A stretch of 64,000 bases of DNA, taken from positions 1-64,000 of the forward strand of contig JAEXCN010000113.1 in assembly GCA_023402175.1 (NCBI GenBank), in the 5' to 3' direction. Positions 18,444-27,750 of this stretch are shown here, piece after piece (position 1 is the first letter of the stretch; every line of letters begins with the position of its first letter). The position numbers and the translations under genes were made by a program. Under the pieces are notes generated by a model. The model saw only the letters and a list, made by a program, of their open reading frames with translations, was not told the DNA's origin and searched no databases. This DNA comes from Pseudomonadota bacterium (GTDB lineage Bacteria; Myxococcota_A; Polyangia; Polyangiales; Polyangiaceae).

Positions 18444-19873
18444 GGACCCTCGAAATGGACGGAAACGGGGGTGGGGTGCGGGTCGTTGTCGGTCATGCCT
18501 TGACCGAGCTCACCGCGTTGATTGCTCCCCCAGCACACGACGCTCCCGCCCTGGACGAGCGCGCAGACGGTGCGCGACGCCGCCGCCGCGATCTGAACGG
18601 CGTGCTCGGTGAAGCTCTCCACCGGGCGGAAGAACATCGAGTAGGGCATCGCCTTCGCGTCGGCCCCGAGCGCTCCCGAGCCGTTGTCCCCGGCGCACTG
18701 CACCGTTCCGTCGCTCAGGCGCACGCAGCTGATCTCGCCCGCAGCAACAACCTGCTGCGGCCACGCCTCCTTGCTGACGACCTTGGCGGCGATGGGCATC
18801 GGCGAAGGATCGGGAAGACCCGTGCCCAGAGCCCCCATCGAGCTCGAGCCCCAGCAGTACACGTCTCCCTTCACGACGGCGCACGCGTGCGCGCGGTTCG
18901 ACGTCGTCGACGACACCGAGAAGCTCGTGGCCGGTCCGAGCCCGATCGCGAGTGGCCGCTCGTCCGGGCTCAGCGAAGCGACACGCGCGCTCACCACGCC
19001 CTGCGTGCCGGCAACGGCTCCCCAGGAGAGGACGTCTCCGCTGTCGGTCACTCCGAAGGCCGTCGTCGTACCCGAGGCCGTACGGACGACGGGGAACCCG
19101 CCGAGCGCGGCCTTCCCCGGCCCAGCGAGGGTCGTGGTCGTGAGTCGCGCGAGCTGCCGCAGGGAGTTGTCGCCCCAGCACCAGATCTCGCCGCTGGCGA
19201 GCACCGCGCACGCGCTCACCTGTCCGACGTCGACACGGCTCGCCGGCGACGGAAGCGCGACGAGGCTCGTCGCAGGATGCGCTTTCGTGTCGCTGACGGG
19301 CGGATCCACCGAGAGCCCGAGCTGGGCTTTGTCGTTGCCGCCCCAGCAAAGGACGTCGCCACCGGTCACGACGGCGCAGGTCGTGGTCCCGCCGGCGCTG
19401 AGCTGCTCGACGTCCGTGAGCCCGGTGACGGGCGTGGCCACCCACGGCGTGCCGGCGTCACCGGGGCCGGCGCCGACGCCTCCGTCGCCCGGAGCGACCC
19501 CCAGCGAGCCCTTCGAGTCATCGCCCCAGCAGCGGACGGTCCCGTCGCTCATGCGGGCGCAGAAGTGTCGCTCCCCGGCCACGATTCGAACCGCACAAGG
19601 GGCCGTCGCGCAGACGACCGGCTCCTCCGTGGGATCGAACGGTCGCTTGTCGGGGCCTCCGTCAGCCGCATCGGGCGCGCTCGCTTCTTCCGGCGCTGCG
19701 GCCTCCGGAAGAGAGGCCTGCGGCCGTCCACCATCGTCGTCGTGATCTTGCTCGAACGTCGGCCGCTGCACGTCGTCCGAGCTGCAGGCTGCGATCGCCG
19801 CCGCGGTCAGGCATGTCGTCGCCGGAATCCAGTAAACGAATCGTCGCATCGGCTTCTTCATCGGCGACCTCAC
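18440..19873 (-). CDS. RCC1-repeat lipoprotein (cassette B)
   Basis: Up to 477 residues. GTG 19873 overlaps the upstream stop as GTGA, matching the coupled junctions of the cassette; ATG 19861 also has a good signal peptide. The lipobox is IAAC. The tether is Asp/Glu/Ala-rich. RCC1-type repeats carry the same Cys and CWG pattern as in cassette A (CARMSDGTVRCWGDDSKGSLG, CAVVTGGDVLCWGGNDKAQLG, CALVQGGSVVCWGSNQRGELG). A seven-bladed, disulfide-bearing propeller on the cell surface is predicted. Confidence 0.87.
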   Translation of the reverse strand: MRSPMKKPMRRFVYWIPATTCLTAAAIAACSSDDVQRPTFEQDHDDDGGRPQASLPEAAAPEEASAPDAADGGPDKRPFDPTEEPVVCATAPCAVRIVAGERHFCARMSDGTVRCWGDDSKGSLGVAPGDGGVGAGPGDAGTPWVATPVTGLTDVEQLSAGGTTTCAVVTGGDVLCWGGNDKAQLGLSVDPPVSDTKAHPATSLVALPSPASRVDVGQVSACAVLASGEIWCWGDNSLRQLARLTTTTLAGPGKAALGGFPVVRTASGTTTAFGVTDSGDVLSWGAVAGTQGVVSARVASLSPDERPLAIGLGPATSFSVSSTTSNRAHACAVVKGDVYCWGSSSMGALGTGLPDPSPMPIAAKVVSKEAWPQQVVAAGEISCVRLSDGTVQCAGDNGSGALGADAKAMPYSMFFRPVESFTEHAVQIAAAASRTVCALVQGGSVVCWGSNQRGELGQGMTDNDPHPTPVSVHFEGP

Positions 19874-21147
19874 GGCTTGCCCGCAGGGGTCCTGTGGAGC
19901 GCGACCTCGTCACCGACGACCCAGAGGTCGTCGTTGCTCTTCCCCCAGATCGCGTTGAACGATTTCCCGACGGGAATGTCCGTTACGCGGATGATCGCCT
20001 GCTGCCAGTCCGTGCCATTCCAGTGGGTCACGAGCCCGGACCCGCCGACGCCCCACGTATCGCTCGGACCGGTGCCCCAGAAGGCGACGATGGGCCGCTC
20101 CCAATCGTTCGCCTGCGTGAACGACCAATCGAAGGTTTGAGGGGCGGTGCTCGTGCCGCGCCAGACCCCGGAAACACCGCCGTTGTTCGTCCATCCACCT
20201 AGCCAGAGCGCATTGTCCAAGCTGAGCCCCGCGGCGGTGAATTCCGCCGCGCCAGAACGCGTCGTTCCGAGCGCATCCCGTGGCGGCTCTACCGCGACCC
20301 ACGTGCTCGATCCCGGAGGGCGCTGAAACAACGCGCCCAAAAGCACCGGGTTCATCCCCCTGCGGTACTCCTGCCCCACGAGCCAGGCGCCGCCGTCGGC
20401 GCTGGCTCGGACGATGCTGAATGCGACGTTCGGCGGCGTCTCGTCGACCGTCCAACCGGACCCGTCGCCAGCCGTGTCCCCGTCGTAGTGGAGGACGCGG
20501 CCCTTCCACACCCAGGGGTTCACCCGGTCGTTCGTGAAACCGCCGACCGCCCAGATGTCATTCGGTCCCGTGCCACCGATCGACCGGATCGGAATCGATG
20601 GGTCGCCAGGAAGATCGACCGGAGCGAAGACGAGCTCCGCCGACCTCGGCCCCTCGCCGTGGAACAGGCCGCCTGGCGTCAAGACCCAGACGTCCGCAGG
20701 GCCGCTTCCCCAAATCTCGTAGTTCGTCCCGGCGACGCTCGTGAGCTGGGTGTGGACGTTCCACGAGGTGCCGTCCCAGCGCAGCACGCCCCCGCTGCGG
20801 CTCACCGCCCAGACGATGCCCGTGCCGTCTCCCCAGACGCCGACGAGGTTCTGACCTTTCGGCACGGTGCTGTGACAGAAGCCGTCGTCCGAGCAGATCC
20901 GAGCGCTCGCGTCGGCGTCGGAGGATGCGTCGTCGGATGCATCCGGGCTCCCTCCCGCATCGCTCTCGGACGTGGCGTCGAGGGGTGGGATGGTGGTCCC
21001 GGTGTCGCCGCCGTCGGGCAGAGAATCGAGGACGACGTCTACCGAGTCGGAGCACGCGCCGAGCGCGAGAGTCGCTGCAGCGGAGAGCACGAGGAGGCTC
21101 GCTCCGGCCGAAAGCTTCGTGATTCGAGGGACCGCCATGTCCTTCAT
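19870..21147 (-). CDS. VWG-repeat lipoprotein 2 (cassette B)
   Basis: 425 residues from ATG 21147, which overlaps the previous stop as ATGA; the longer open frame upstream is a shadow of that gene. Lipobox LGAC. An Asp/Ser/Ala-rich tether leads to repeats LVGVWGDGTGIVWAVSRSGG, IWGSGPADVWVLTPGG, IGGTGPNDIWAVGG, FWGTGPSDTWGVGGSGLVTHW and IWGKSNDDLWVVGDEVALH. Its length and position match 11860-13140 in cassette A. Propeller-like fold inferred, partner unknown. Confidence 0.83.
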   Translation of the reverse strand: MKDMAVPRITKLSAGASLLVLSAAATLALGACSDSVDVVLDSLPDGGDTGTTIPPLDATSESDAGGSPDASDDASSDADASARICSDDGFCHSTVPKGQNLVGVWGDGTGIVWAVSRSGGVLRWDGTSWNVHTQLTSVAGTNYEIWGSGPADVWVLTPGGLFHGEGPRSAELVFAPVDLPGDPSIPIRSIGGTGPNDIWAVGGFTNDRVNPWVWKGRVLHYDGDTAGDGSGWTVDETPPNVAFSIVRASADGGAWLVGQEYRRGMNPVLLGALFQRPPGSSTWVAVEPPRDALGTTRSGAAEFTAAGLSLDNALWLGGWTNNGGVSGVWRGTSTAPQTFDWSFTQANDWERPIVAFWGTGPSDTWGVGGSGLVTHWNGTDWQQAIIRVTDIPVGKSFNAIWGKSNDDLWVVGDEVALHRTPAGKP

Positions 21148-22391
21148 TGGGCACCTGCCTGCTTGCCCGGCTTCGGTCCGGTGTAATGGAGGACGACCCC
21201 GTCGCCGACGATCCAGACGTCGTTCGGGCCGCTTCCCCACACTCCGCGGAGAGTGGGCTTTCTTCCGAGAGGGAGCTGCACGCTCGACGGCGTGAAACCG
21301 GTGCCGTCGTAGTGGAGAATGGTTCCGCTGTCGCCCACGACCCAGATGTCCTTCGGGCCGCTGCCCCAGACGGAGCGAAGCGTCACCCGCGTGTTCGACT
21401 CGACCTTCTGCCAGCGATCGTCGGTGGGCGTGATGTGCCGGATCGCGCCGAGCGCGCCGACGGCCCACACGTCGCTCGCGGAGCTTCCCCAAACCGACTC
21501 GAGCGAGACGTTCGTCTGGGCGTCGACCTTCACCCACGTCAAAGAGTCGTCGACCCCGCCCGCGTCGACTCCGCCATCGGACGGCGTACCGTGGAGCGTG
21601 ATCCCGCGCTCGTGCGCGACGGACGCGCTGTTGTCCGCCGTCATCCACACGTCGGTCGGCGAGCTCCCCCAGATGCTCGTCACCGTGTGCGTGCCGGTGA
21701 TCGGGCGCCAAGCGATGCCGCCGTCCGCGTCCTCGGTCTTCACGAACTGGTCGCAGTTGTAGCTCTTTCCCGCAAAGCTGAACTTGAAGCTCCCCGTCCC
21801 GATGCGAACGTCGCTCGGCGAGCTTCCCCAGACGGCGCGCACGAACTTGGCGCTGAACGTGCCGACCGAGGTGGGGACGTTCTCCCAGACGGCGGCGCCG
21901 TTCTGGAAGCCCTTTCCGTGGAGGAGCACCTCCGTACTGCTGACGACCCAGATGTCGTTCGGGCCGCTCCCCCAGATATCGAACAACGTGTTCTGGACGC
22001 GTGGGGGCGTCGCCGTCCAACCGTTGCCGTCGTAGTGGATGATCGTGCCGCCCGAGCCGACGGCCCAGACGTCATTCTTGCTCGTCCCCCACACGGCCAT
22101 GAGCTCGTGGAGCGGGCTCACGGTCGTCGGGACGAGGCACCACTCGACGGTGTCGCAGCTCACGACCTCGGTCGTGCAGTCCGGATCGGAGGGTTCGCAG
22201 CCAGCGTCGGCAGGGCCCGCATCGAGCTCGACGTCGCCGGCCGCGTCGACGGGAGGGCTGGCGTCAGGCAGCGTGACGCTCGCATCCTCCGACGGCTCGC
22301 TGTCGCCGGTGTTTGTCGCGCAGCTCGCAAACGACGCAATCAGCGTCCCTGTCGCCAGGACGAGACCGCCGGTCTTCCACGCGCGCTTCAT
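21144..22391 (-). CDS. VWG-repeat lipoprotein 1 (cassette B)
   Basis: 415 residues from ATG 22391, overlapping the Cys-rich gene by ATGA. Lipobox FASC. This has the clearest VWG repeats in the window: VWGTSKNDVWAVGSGGTIIHY, IWGSGPNDIWVVSSTEVLL, IWGSSPTDVWMTA, VWGSSASDVWAVGALGAIRH, VWGSGPKDIWVVGDSGTIL and VWGSGPNDVWIVGDGVVL. The regular spacing suggests a propeller of about seven blades. Counterpart: 10661-11863. Confidence 0.85.
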   Translation of the reverse strand: MKRAWKTGGLVLATGTLIASFASCATNTGDSEPSEDASVTLPDASPPVDAAGDVELDAGPADAGCEPSDPDCTTEVVSCDTVEWCLVPTTVSPLHELMAVWGTSKNDVWAVGSGGTIIHYDGNGWTATPPRVQNTLFDIWGSGPNDIWVVSSTEVLLHGKGFQNGAAVWENVPTSVGTFSAKFVRAVWGSSPSDVRIGTGSFKFSFAGKSYNCDQFVKTEDADGGIAWRPITGTHTVTSIWGSSPTDVWMTADNSASVAHERGITLHGTPSDGGVDAGGVDDSLTWVKVDAQTNVSLESVWGSSASDVWAVGALGAIRHITPTDDRWQKVESNTRVTLRSVWGSGPKDIWVVGDSGTILHYDGTGFTPSSVQLPLGRKPTLRGVWGSGPNDVWIVGDGVVLHYTGPKPGKQAGAQ

Positions 22392-23611
22392 TTCGGTGTC
22401 TCCACTCCGCCGTCGCATTCGACCATCAGGCACTTGCCGGCGATGCAGGGCTGACCCGCGCCGAAGTCGCAGCGGTGCCCGCACGCTCCACAGTTCGCGG
22501 GGTGGCGTGACAGGTCCACCTCGCAGCCGTCGCTGGGATCACCGTTGCAGTCCGCGAACCCGGGGAGGCACTCGACTGCGCAGTTCCCTTTCCTGCAGGA
22601 CGCCACTTGATTCGCGCCCGGGTCGGGACAGACGTGGTTGCACGCTCCGCAATTCTTGGGGTCACTGAGGAGGTTCTTGCAGCCGTTCCAGCATTGGGTG
22701 CGCCCACCCTTGCTGCATTTGTCGAGGCACTGAGGACCATCGCCGTCGTCACGGCAGTCCTGGTCGGGCTGGCACTCAAGCCCGCACCCGCCGCAGTTCT
22801 TCGGGTCCGTCACCACGTAGACCTCGCAGCCGTCCGAGGCGCAGCCCTTGTAGAGGTCGTGGTTGCAGTCGGCGTAGCCGGTCTTGCACCTGAGCTTCCC
22901 GCATTCGCCCATCCCGCAGCCGAACTGGGCCCCAAAGGGAATCGGGCTGGGGCTGCAGTTCGTGGGAGGGCAGACGTTTCCGCATGCCCCGCAGTTCGAA
23001 TTGTCGAAGCGCGGGTCGACGCAGCGGCCGCAGTCGATCCTACCGAGCGGGCACCCGCATTTTCCGGTGATGCAGCGCACGCCCGGCGCGCACTCATTGC
23101 CGCACGCCCCGCAGTGCTTCGGATCGGTGTTGACGTTGACTTCGCACCCGTCGTCGAGCACCCCGTTGCAGTCGCGGAACACCTGCTCGTCGAGCTTCGG
23201 GCCGATCTTGGTCATGCACTCGAACACGCATTTCCCCTGAATGCAGCTCGCGTTCATGTTGATGCCGCCAAAGCCCTGGCACGAAACGCCGCACGCCCCG
23301 CAGTTGGCGGGATCGTTCATGAGGTTCGCCTGGCACCTGAACGACGAAGGTGACTTCGAGCAGTCGGCGTAAGGCCATGGGCAGTCCGTGCCCATGCACG
23401 CGAGGACGTGCGGAGGCTCCTCGAGATAGCCGCCGCCCTCGCCGTCGGCGTCGGGGTCGGGAGGGTCGACCAAGGTGGGCCCTGGCGCGGACTCGTTCGA
23501 GACGAAATCACCCAGCACATGCTCGCCCCGTGAGCAACTCGCCGCTCCGAGGGTGAGCGCGACGCCCCCGATGAGCAATCGACCGATGACACGCGGCCAC
23601 GTCGTCGTCAT
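22388..23611 (-). CDS. Cys-rich repeat lipoprotein (cassette B)
   Basis: 407 residues from ATG 23611, overlapping the putative anti-sigma gene by ATGA. Lipobox AASC. Cys-rich units recur as NCGACGVSCQ, HCGACGNECAP, NCGACGNVCPP, NCGGCGLECQ, NCGACNHVCPD and NCGACGHRCD, with DCNGVLDDGCEV and DCNGDPSDGCEV between them. It is collinear with 9471-10664. A disulfide-rigid surface repeat protein is likely; no catalytic motif is seen. Confidence 0.85.
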   Translation of the reverse strand: MTTTWPRVIGRLLIGGVALTLGAASCSRGEHVLGDFVSNESAPGPTLVDPPDPDADGEGGGYLEEPPHVLACMGTDCPWPYADCSKSPSSFRCQANLMNDPANCGACGVSCQGFGGINMNASCIQGKCVFECMTKIGPKLDEQVFRDCNGVLDDGCEVNVNTDPKHCGACGNECAPGVRCITGKCGCPLGRIDCGRCVDPRFDNSNCGACGNVCPPTNCSPSPIPFGAQFGCGMGECGKLRCKTGYADCNHDLYKGCASDGCEVYVVTDPKNCGGCGLECQPDQDCRDDGDGPQCLDKCSKGGRTQCWNGCKNLLSDPKNCGACNHVCPDPGANQVASCRKGNCAVECLPGFADCNGDPSDGCEVDLSRHPANCGACGHRCDFGAGQPCIAGKCLMVECDGGVETPK

Positions 23612-24378
23612 CGAGGATTCTCCTGCGGCTCGAGCGAGCGGACGATGGCCTCGACCCGCCGGCTGTACAGCTCGGCCGGGTGCGTGCTCAAGAAGGCGCT
23701 ACCCAGCCTTCTCGCCTCGACGACGTCGCCTGCTTTCGCGTGCGCCGACACGCGCAGAACGGTCGCCTCTTCCCTGAATGCCGGTTCGGGGTAACGTCGC
23801 CCGTAGTCGTCGAGCACGCGGAGAGCGTCGCGAGGCTCGCCCTGACGGAGACGCGTCCGCGCGGAGTCGATGAACGCCATCTGTTCGGCGAGCGAGACGT
23901 CGTCCGCCACAGGCTTCTTCGCAACGGAGCGCGCAGGCCGCGCCGGCGAAGGCGTACCGACCGGCGCAGAAGGCAGCTCGTTGGCGGTTACGACGGGGAC
24001 AGCTTCGACCGTGTCGACAGGCAACGGAGCTGGCAGCGTCGTGGGGGTATCCGCCCTGTCAGCCACGTTCGCCGAGCCGGCTTTCGAGGGGCCCTGGGGC
24101 CCGCTCACCGGCACGGACCGATGCGCTGAGAGATGATCCACGACGCCGACCGATGCAGCAACGAGAGCGAGCAGGCCCACCCCCTTGAGCAGCGGCAGCT
24201 TCCACGCCGTTGCTGCTGTCGTCGCGCCCTGGGCCGTCGCTACTCCCGCGCTCCACCGGACGAGCGCCCGGTACTTCTCTTCCGGCATCTCGTCGTCGGC
24301 GGCGGACGCGAGAAGCCGCTGCTCGATCTCGGTGCCGCCTCCTTGTTGAAGACGCGGCATGTCTTTCTTGGAGCTCAT
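23608..24378 (-). CDS. Single-span membrane protein with TPR-like tail, putative anti-sigma partner (cassette B)
   Basis: 256 residues from ATG 24378, overlapping the sigma stop by four bases. The cytoplasmic part (about 75 residues) lacks a zinc-binding anti-sigma motif. The membrane segment is LLKGVGLLALVAASVGVV, followed by a Pro/Ser/Val spacer. The periplasmic tail has helical repeats (DSARTRLRQGEPRDALRVLDD, VSAHAKAGDVVEARRLGSAF), matching 8672 and 29557 gene products. Its role as a regulator of the adjacent sigma factor is inferred from position. Confidence 0.8.
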   Translation of the reverse strand: MSSKKDMPRLQQGGGTEIEQRLLASAADDEMPEEKYRALVRWSAGVATAQGATTAATAWKLPLLKGVGLLALVAASVGVVDHLSAHRSVPVSGPQGPSKAGSANVADRADTPTTLPAPLPVDTVEAVPVVTANELPSAPVGTPSPARPARSVAKKPVADDVSLAEQMAFIDSARTRLRQGEPRDALRVLDDYGRRYPEPAFREEATVLRVSAHAKAGDVVEARRLGSAFLSTHPAELYSRRVEAIVRSLEPQENPR

Positions 24379-24977
24379 CTCTGTTTCACCTTGCGTGCGG
24401 CTAGCTGACGGAATTCTTCCCGCGCTCGACGCAGTCGCGATGACGCGGTTCCAACCGGGATGCCCAGGCATTCGGCGACCCGGGGAAGACTGAGCTCCTC
24501 GAGTTCGTGGAGGACGAAGACGACGCGGCAGTCGTTGGGCATCGCGTCCAGGATCTCGTCGAGCACTCGACGGGCGTAGCTGCGGTCCAGAAGATCGTCG
24601 GCGGTCGGCGCGGGATCCGACAGCGCCTGCACATGGTCGTCGTCGAGCGGCTGCTCCGGCTTGCGAGCCAGACGCCGGCGCGTGTGAGCGCTGACGTTCA
24701 GGGCCGTGCGGAAGAGGAACGCCTTCTCCGCGCCCGGCTGAATGTCGTCGAGGCGCTCGGCGGCGACGAGGAAGACCTGCTGGATCGCGTCGTCGAGCGA
24801 GGCCTCGGGGATGCCCAGCCTGCGGAGGGCGCTCCAGAGAAAGCGGCCGTGAGCCTCTACGAGCGCACGAAACCGCATCGCCAGCACCGACCGCTGAGCG
24901 CCCGGTGGCGGAGGTCGCGCGTCATCCGCTGTCGCCGACAGCGTAACGACCGGTAGCAGCGAGCTTTCACCGCGCAC
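24375..24977 (-). CDS. ECF-type RNA polymerase sigma factor (cassette B)
   Basis: 200 residues from GTG 24977. Region 2: LWSALRRLGIPEASLDDAIQQV with FLFRTALNVSAHTRR. Region 4: LHELEELSLPRVAECLGIP followed by TASSRLRRAREEF. An acidic linker joins them. It lies 39 bases after the exported head gene and overlaps the next gene by ATGA. It is the counterpart of 8106-8675. Confidence 0.93.
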   Translation of the reverse strand: MRGESSLLPVVTLSATADDARPPPPGAQRSVLAMRFRALVEAHGRFLWSALRRLGIPEASLDDAIQQVFLVAAERLDDIQPGAEKAFLFRTALNVSAHTRRRLARKPEQPLDDDHVQALSDPAPTADDLLDRSYARRVLDEILDAMPNDCRVVFVLHELEELSLPRVAECLGIPVGTASSRLRRAREEFRQLAARKVKQR

Positions 24978-25016
24978 CCTGCAAAATTCCCGGGCTGCCT
25001 CCGATCGATCACGGAA

Positions 25017-26003
25017 TCAGTCGAAGTGAAGGACGGGGCCCATCCCTGCCCACGTCATGACGGCCGGAGTGGCGAAGAGAAGGACATTCGGGCGAAGCAC
25101 CAGATCGTCGGCGACGAACGGCGCGACGATGCCTGCTTCGGCTTCGATTCCGAACCGGCGCGACCAATTCCAGGTCGCGTTCAGCGCGAGGCCCGCACCG
25201 GCCCACGGCGCCGAATAGCTCAGCGGATTTCGTGCTTGGGTCGCGGATGCCGAGAAGACGCCGCTGTCGGCCAGGCCGCAGAGAGAAAGCGAGAGCATAG
25301 CGACCGGCCTGACACACAGCTGAGCTCGAATCGCGAGCCATCTGAGCTCAGCCTCGTTCACGCCGCGACCGACCCCCCGACGCCAAGCGAGCGCTTCCAG
25401 CCGGAAGGAGAGCCAGCCGTCGAGTTGCATCGGGCGGACCTCGGAGAAGATTCCGACTCCGGTCGCCAGGCCGCTGGCGTTCACGAGGATGCCGTGAGCC
25501 CCCATCGAAGTTTCGACATGTCGCCGATTCGCCCGAGCCATCGGAGGACGCGGCAGTGCTGGCGGTACCGGCGGCCGCCTGGAGGGGGGCTCGGGGTCGG
25601 GCTCTTGCTCCCGCGGAGGAGGCCTCTCGAGCGCGCCTTCTTCCAGAGCCAGGACGAGCGCGAGAGCAAGTGCGGATGTCACCTCGTCGCAGGTTCGGCC
25701 GATGACGGTGCGAGGCGGGAACCGTTCGCCGTGCGCGGTGCTCAGCGAGAGCTCGCCACGCACGGCGCCCGCTACCTCCCAGGCGCGGACGAGCAGCACA
25801 GGCGCCTCGTCCGTCATGGTGACGCGATGCAGCTCGCTCGTACGCGAGGTGACTGCAGCCCAGAACTTATCGTCATCGGTACATGAAGCGGCAGCCTCGA
25901 CCACGACGTGTATCGGAAGAGCGGTGCTGTCCGCGCGCGCGTCGGCGCCTGGAGTCGCCAAGACGACGACGGCGACGACAAGAGGCACGATGCGCCCGAG
26001 CAT
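25017..26003 (-). CDS. Exported two-domain beta-rich protein, head of cassette B
   Basis: 328 residues if started at ATG 26003, which gives a clean signal peptide (MLGRIVPLVVAVVVLATPG, cleavage near ADARA-DS); starts at 26060-26063 would add 20 residues. Domain 1 has two cysteines (EAAASCTDDDKFWAAV, GRTCDEVTSALALALVLAL). A Pro/Glu-rich linker precedes a C-terminal beta-rich domain with alternating polar and aromatic residues, perhaps a barrel. It shares this layout with the products at 6959 and 30977. A sensory or outer-membrane role is inferred. Confidence 0.75.
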   Translation of the reverse strand: MLGRIVPLVVAVVVLATPGADARADSTALPIHVVVEAAASCTDDDKFWAAVTSRTSELHRVTMTDEAPVLLVRAWEVAGAVRGELSLSTAHGERFPPRTVIGRTCDEVTSALALALVLALEEGALERPPPREQEPDPEPPSRRPPVPPALPRPPMARANRRHVETSMGAHGILVNASGLATGVGIFSEVRPMQLDGWLSFRLEALAWRRGVGRGVNEAELRWLAIRAQLCVRPVAMLSLSLCGLADSGVFSASATQARNPLSYSAPWAGAGLALNATWNWSRRFGIEAEAGIVAPFVADDLVLRPNVLLFATPAVMTWAGMGPVLHFD

Positions 26004-26401
26004 CGAGCGCACGGGCGCCGGCGTAGACGACGGTGCGAAGGCCCTCGAGATCGTGCACATCAAGACGGTTGCGATGCCGTCGCATCGCGACGACCGTCAC
26101 GATGAGGCAGCGGTTGCCAGGGAGGTACCCAAGCCGACGACGGCTCTGCCGTGGGCAGCATAGCCTCGGTGAACCGAGAACCAGAATAGGGGAAGCGCCG
26201 GACCTCTGATGTCGAGGAGCTCGACCGTGAGCACGTCTTCGGCGAGCCGCGTCGATCGCTCCGACGGAGCCCTGCCGTAGTACGGGGCGAGGGCCCTGAC
26301 GCGTGAGGCCCATCCGGTGGGGAGCTTTCAGGGCTCGCCCCATCGCGCGAGCGCTCTCAGTGCGGCACGGGAACGGTGACGTAGCCGAGTCGTCGAGGAT
26401 G

Positions 26402-26469
26402 GAAAGGAACACGGCCCCGTCGTCGTCACGCGCCACCTTCGTGTGCGCGTCGACGTCGACGGAGCCGCT
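26402..26469 (-). repeat. Cassette 3'-flank repeat, copy 2 (partner 1114-1179)
   Basis: Inverted match to 1114-1179, beginning 26 bases after the stop of the last gene of cassette C. On the minus strand the first codons from ATG 26475 could read as a short peptide (SVDVDAHTKVARDDDGAVFL), but the frame then loses coding character. The rest of 26064-26401 should hold the cassette B promoter; I see no clear -35/-10 pair. Confidence 0.75.
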
Positions 26470-26494
26470 CCTCACGTTCGTCTCGGCCGTCGCC

Positions 26495-27724
26495 TCAGTT
26501 GGCGACTGCGTCGGTGCGCGCCGTCAGCATGTAGTCGCCGGAATACGAGTCGCTCCAGGCGCCGACGTAGATGACGATCTTCCCGTTCGCCGGGACCGTC
26601 ACCTTGTCGCTTCCGACGAGGCCGGCCCAGCTCGAGATGCAGGCCGTCGAGTCGCTGTCGCTGCAGCCGTCGTTCCGGCCCTTCACGCACGCCTTCCGCG
26701 CCACGTCGGTCGTGGGCTCGACGTCACTCGCGTACGACGCCATGACGGTGTCGATGTAGCCCGCGCCCGGCTTCGACGACTTGCCCGTCCAGACGGAGAC
26801 GGTGAGCGCGCTCGAGGACGGATTGGCGAGGAGGACGTACTGATACGGCGCCTGCGTGGTGCTGATCGTGCCGTTCGGACACGTACCGTCGAGGCGCCCC
26901 GCCTTGAACGCCGGATCGAGCGTGAACTCGCCGGTCACCTTCGTGCCGACCGTCGTCGCGAGCGTGAGCGTCGGCTTGCCCGGGACGAAGCACTCACCGA
27001 ACGCTCCGTACGTGCAGTTGTTCTGGCAGACGCGCTTGCGGCCACCCTCCGAGCACGACAGACCGACCTGGTACTGCTCCGTGCCCGGCGAGCACGCGTT
27101 CGCCGGCTCGTTCTTGCAGGCGCCCGCCGCCCAGCGGCAGTCGTTCTGGCAGACCTTCTGCCGGCTGCCGCAGAGTCCGCAGTTCTCGGTGGTCGTCGAT
27201 CCGGGCACGCAGCCGCCCTCGACCTCGTTCTGGCAGTAGCCCCACGCCTGCCAGACGTTCGGCGAGCCAGGCGTCGAGTCGCTCGGCGCGCAGAGTCGAT
27301 ACTGCACGCCGCAGAGACCGCACGACTGCTGCTGGACCGCGTCCTTCGTCGCGCACGCGCTGCCGGGTGCGCCCGCATCGTCGTCGGGGACCCCGCGGTT
27401 CGTGTCGCCGGGACCACTGTCGGTACCGGCGTCGACCAGTCGTCCGGTATCGCCGCTGTTGCCGGCGTCGCTGCCAGAGTCGGTGTTGCCGGTGTCGCCT
27501 GCATCGTCGTCGGACGGCTTGGTCTTGTCGTCGTCCGAAGGAGACGCCGCATCGGACGGCGACGGCGACGGCGAGCCGGTCTCGGGCAGAGCAGCCTTGG
27601 AGCCGCCGTCCTCGACATTCTCGTCGTACCCGATCCTCGAATCGTCCGCGCTGCATCCGATCATGGCGTTGGTGGCAAGCACCCCTGCGCCGATAAGAAA
27701 GAATAGCGACTTCATTGAACGCAT
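26495..27724 (-). CDS. Cys-rich envelope lipoprotein, last gene of cassette C
   Basis: 409 residues from ATG 27724, chosen because AAGGAG lies nine bases upstream; ATG 27751, sharing a base with the previous stop (TGATG), is the alternative. Lipobox MIGC. A Ser/Asp/Gly-rich tether of about 90 residues is followed by Cys modules (CGLCGVQYRLC, NCGLCGSRQKVCQNDC) and a beta-sandwich-like C-terminus (LTLATTVGTKVTGEF, YIDTVMASYASD). It is collinear with the truncated gene at 1-1088. No enzyme motif is seen. Confidence 0.87.
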   Translation of the reverse strand: MRSMKSLFFLIGAGVLATNAMIGCSADDSRIGYDENVEDGGSKAALPETGSPSPSPSDAASPSDDDKTKPSDDDAGDTGNTDSGSDAGNSGDTGRLVDAGTDSGPGDTNRGVPDDDAGAPGSACATKDAVQQQSCGLCGVQYRLCAPSDSTPGSPNVWQAWGYCQNEVEGGCVPGSTTTENCGLCGSRQKVCQNDCRWAAGACKNEPANACSPGTEQYQVGLSCSEGGRKRVCQNNCTYGAFGECFVPGKPTLTLATTVGTKVTGEFTLDPAFKAGRLDGTCPNGTISTTQAPYQYVLLANPSSSALTVSVWTGKSSKPGAGYIDTVMASYASDVEPTTDVARKACVKGRNDGCSDSDSTACISSWAGLVGSDKVTVPANGKIVIYVGAWSDSYSGDYMLTARTDAVAN

Positions 27725-27750
27725 TTGCGTGGGCTCCTTGCTCGTCGTCA

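Noticed and set aside
25873..26475. 200-codon minus-strand frame between cassettes C and B
   Set aside because: Only the first 30 codons look coding; the rest has poor third-position bias and runs into the head gene of B. Treated as part of a repeat flank.
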